This document shows, piece by piece, positions 62,924 through 64,000 of a stretch of 64,000 nt of DNA. The stretch covers positions 1,736,001-1,800,000 of the forward strand of contig NZ_BIFR01000002.1 in the NCBI RefSeq assembly GCF_003967535.1. Direction: 5' to 3'. Origin of the DNA: Tengunoibacter tsumagoiensis. GTDB taxonomy: Bacteria > Chloroflexota > Ktedonobacteria > Ktedonobacterales > Ktedonobacteraceae. Every line of letters begins with the position of its first letter. Position 1 is the first letter of the stretch. Under the pieces are notes generated by a model. It worked only from the letters and a program-made list of their open reading frames with translations, made no database searches and was not told the DNA's origin. Position numbers and translations under genes: made by a program.

Positions 62924-63772
62924 TTAATAGCGCGGATCGGTATGGACAAATCCCTGCCGACGTACACGTGGACGAATGGGTCGGGCTTTGAGCTCACGCA
63001 CAATCTCGATCAATTCATCGGAGGCGGTCTGCAAGATCAGCTCGCCTTTCTCACGGGTAGCCTTTGTCGCATCGCCCCAGACGCTTGTCTCAGAGACAGT
63101 ACTCCAGTATTCGGTAAGCGGGACAGGATTGCCATAGGTGGGATCAGGCGATTGGCTTACAAGGTCGGCCCAAAAGTGCGGTGAGCGAGGATGGGTGTAA
63201 TCTTTGACTGCTTTTGACATATCGACTGCTTCTGGCTGAATGGCCAGATAGAGCGAGGTCTCTAATTCACAGCCATGACCGCTGATCTCAGATTCGCGAA
63301 AATCACGGACCACTTGCTGCACCTGCTTTAAGCTCCACCAGGAGACCAGGGCACAGCGCGCTTCGGGATTCTCAACATTGGTCAGACGAGCCGCCATATC
63401 TAAGACTGGATGATTGCTTCCATGAGCATTCACAAAGATAAGTCTTTTGAAGCCATGATGAATGAGCGAGCGCGTAATATCTTTACAATAATTAATAAAG
63501 GTATCCCACTGAATAGTGACCGTTCCTGGTCCATCGATATGATGTGGAGAATAGCCAATATTGATACAGGGCATGAGCACTACCTCATCAGGGATTTTTT
63601 GTGCGAGCGCCTGACAGATTGCCTCAGCAATCACAACATCTGTATCAACGGGCAGGTGTGGACCATGATCCTCTAAGGTTGCGGCTGGAATAATGACAAC
63701 AGGATCAGTCTTGATAATCTCGTTAATCTCTTGATCGGTGAGCTTTTGAAAGAGAATTGGTCTGGTAATCAT
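62924..63772 (-). CDS. Creatininase-family amidohydrolase
   Basis: A 282-residue protein. ATG 63772 is preferred over the frame's first start (63850), because it has AAGGAAGG 9 nt upstream and because the earlier start overlaps the deacylase gene. Family motifs: LEDHGPHLPVDTD (Glu34, His36, Asp45, metal sites), VNAHGSNH (His117), and GHGCELETS near 185. Members hydrolyse cyclic or linear amides (creatinine amidohydrolase, mycofactocin MftE, formamide hydrolases), so the name does not fix the substrate. It sits in an operon between a deacylase and a metallo-hydrolase, which suggests breakdown of an N-acyl or amide compound. Confidence 0.9.
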   Translation of the reverse strand: MITRPILFQKLTDQEINEIIKTDPVVIIPAATLEDHGPHLPVDTDVVIAEAICQALAQKIPDEVVLMPCINIGYSPHHIDGPGTVTIQWDTFINYCKDITRSLIHHGFKRLIFVNAHGSNHPVLDMAARLTNVENPEARCALVSWWSLKQVQQVVRDFRESEISGHGCELETSLYLAIQPEAVDMSKAVKDYTHPRSPHFWADLVSQSPDPTYGNPVPLTEYWSTVSETSVWGDATKATREKGELILQTASDELIEIVRELKARPIRPRVRRQGFVHTDPRY

Positions 63773-63807
63773 CCCTATCTTCCTTCCTTGAAATAACTTT
63801 GACGGAG

Positions 63808-64000
63808 TTACAATTGAAATGCGAACAAAAAGAGATAGTCTCCAGGCCAAACGGTGCTGAAGCGTCGAATGCCCCAGATATTGCCCGATCGAGGTGCGTA
63901 GACTTCTTCGAGTACGACACCGGTTAACGAACAGATCTCTCCCATCTTCTGCCCTACCTCTACGTTCTCTCCCAGTTCCACATATGGCTGAAAAAAGCCC
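63808..64000 (-). CDS. C-terminal fragment of succinylglutamate desuccinylase/aspartoacylase-family deacylase
   Basis: Sixty-three codons plus the stop at 63808-63810 are visible; the rest lies beyond the right edge. The segment (FFQPYVELGENVEVGQKMG, then EVYAPRSGNIWG and WPGDYLF) matches the conserved C-terminal barrel of the AstE/AspA zinc deacylase family. It lies 35 bp upstream of the creatininase-family start, so it probably heads the same minus-strand operon. No catalytic residues are within the visible part. Confidence 0.8.
   Translation of the reverse strand, partial: GFFQPYVELGENVEVGQKMGEICSLTGVVLEEVYAPRSGNIWGIRRFSTVWPGDYLFLFAFQL

Noticed and set aside
62911-63003. Longer N-terminus of the metallo-hydrolase
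   Set aside because: It would overlap the end of the creatininase-family gene, and a strong GGAGGT site precedes ATG 62910.

Overview
The window is dominated by one very large hybrid NRPS-PKS locus, transcribed entirely on the minus strand from about 53.8 kb to beyond base 1. An ATPase/TPR/BTAD-type regulator sits upstream of it (54.2-57.5 kb), and a metabolic flank with no obvious link to the synthase follows (57.8-64 kb). The moderate GC content, a regulator joining a MalT-like ATPase/TPR body to a C-terminal SARP/BTAD output domain, and the flanking gene types suggest a Ktedonobacteria-like (Chloroflexota) genome. That assignment is inference; a Bacillus/Paenibacillus-like host is not excluded by the biosynthetic genes alone.

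Layout in transcription order: (1) C-A-T-E NRPS module whose A-domain code reads DLTKIGEVGK (Asn), so it should make D-Asn; (2) a secreted or membrane serine peptidase of the ClbP type fused to a cyclic-peptide-type ABC exporter; (3) type II thioesterase; (4) discrete acyltransferase; (5) 3-hydroxyacyl-CoA-dehydrogenase-like enzyme; (6) 85-residue ACP; (7) acyl-CoA-dehydrogenase-like flavoprotein; (8) free-standing adenylation enzyme with a serine code (DVWHFSLIDK); (9) C-A(Ser-like)-T-KS-AT-KR-ACP; (10) KS-degenerate AT-KR-ACP-KS-AT-KR-ACP-C; (11) half-C-A(Thr, DFWNIGMVHK)-T; (12) KS-AT-KR-ACP; (13) KS-degenerate AT-ACP-KS-AT-KR-ACP; (14) KS-AT-pseudoKR-ACP-C-FkbH, which runs off the left edge.

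Genes 4-8 match the set that converts serine to aminomalonyl-ACP in zwittermicin A biosynthesis (ZmaF, G, H, I, J). Genes 1-2 match the N-acyl-D-Asn prodrug and periplasmic D-asparaginyl peptidase arrangement of zwittermicin, xenocoumacin and colibactin. Two PKS modules carry cis AT domains that have lost about 80 residues including the HAFH region, and one has also lost the nucleophilic serine. These are the natural targets for aminomalonyl loaded in trans by the discrete AT. The window therefore appears to hold a new zwittermicin-like, prodrug-protected, aminated polyketide-peptide pathway with its own module order and a C-terminal FkbH (glyceryl-type) domain.

Two promoter regions, upstream of gene 1 and of gene 11, share a 42-bp palindromic element followed by the same TATACT hexamer. 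This suggests one regulator drives two co-regulated transcription units. Four modules in the distal half share near-identical 1.2-1.9-kb KS/AT DNA segments, a sign of recent duplication or gene conversion. The right flank holds an amidohydrolase, a hydroxynitrile-lyase-type cupin, an enolase-superfamily enzyme and a minus-strand operon (deacylase remnant, creatininase-family, metallo-beta-lactamase fold) that look catabolic.
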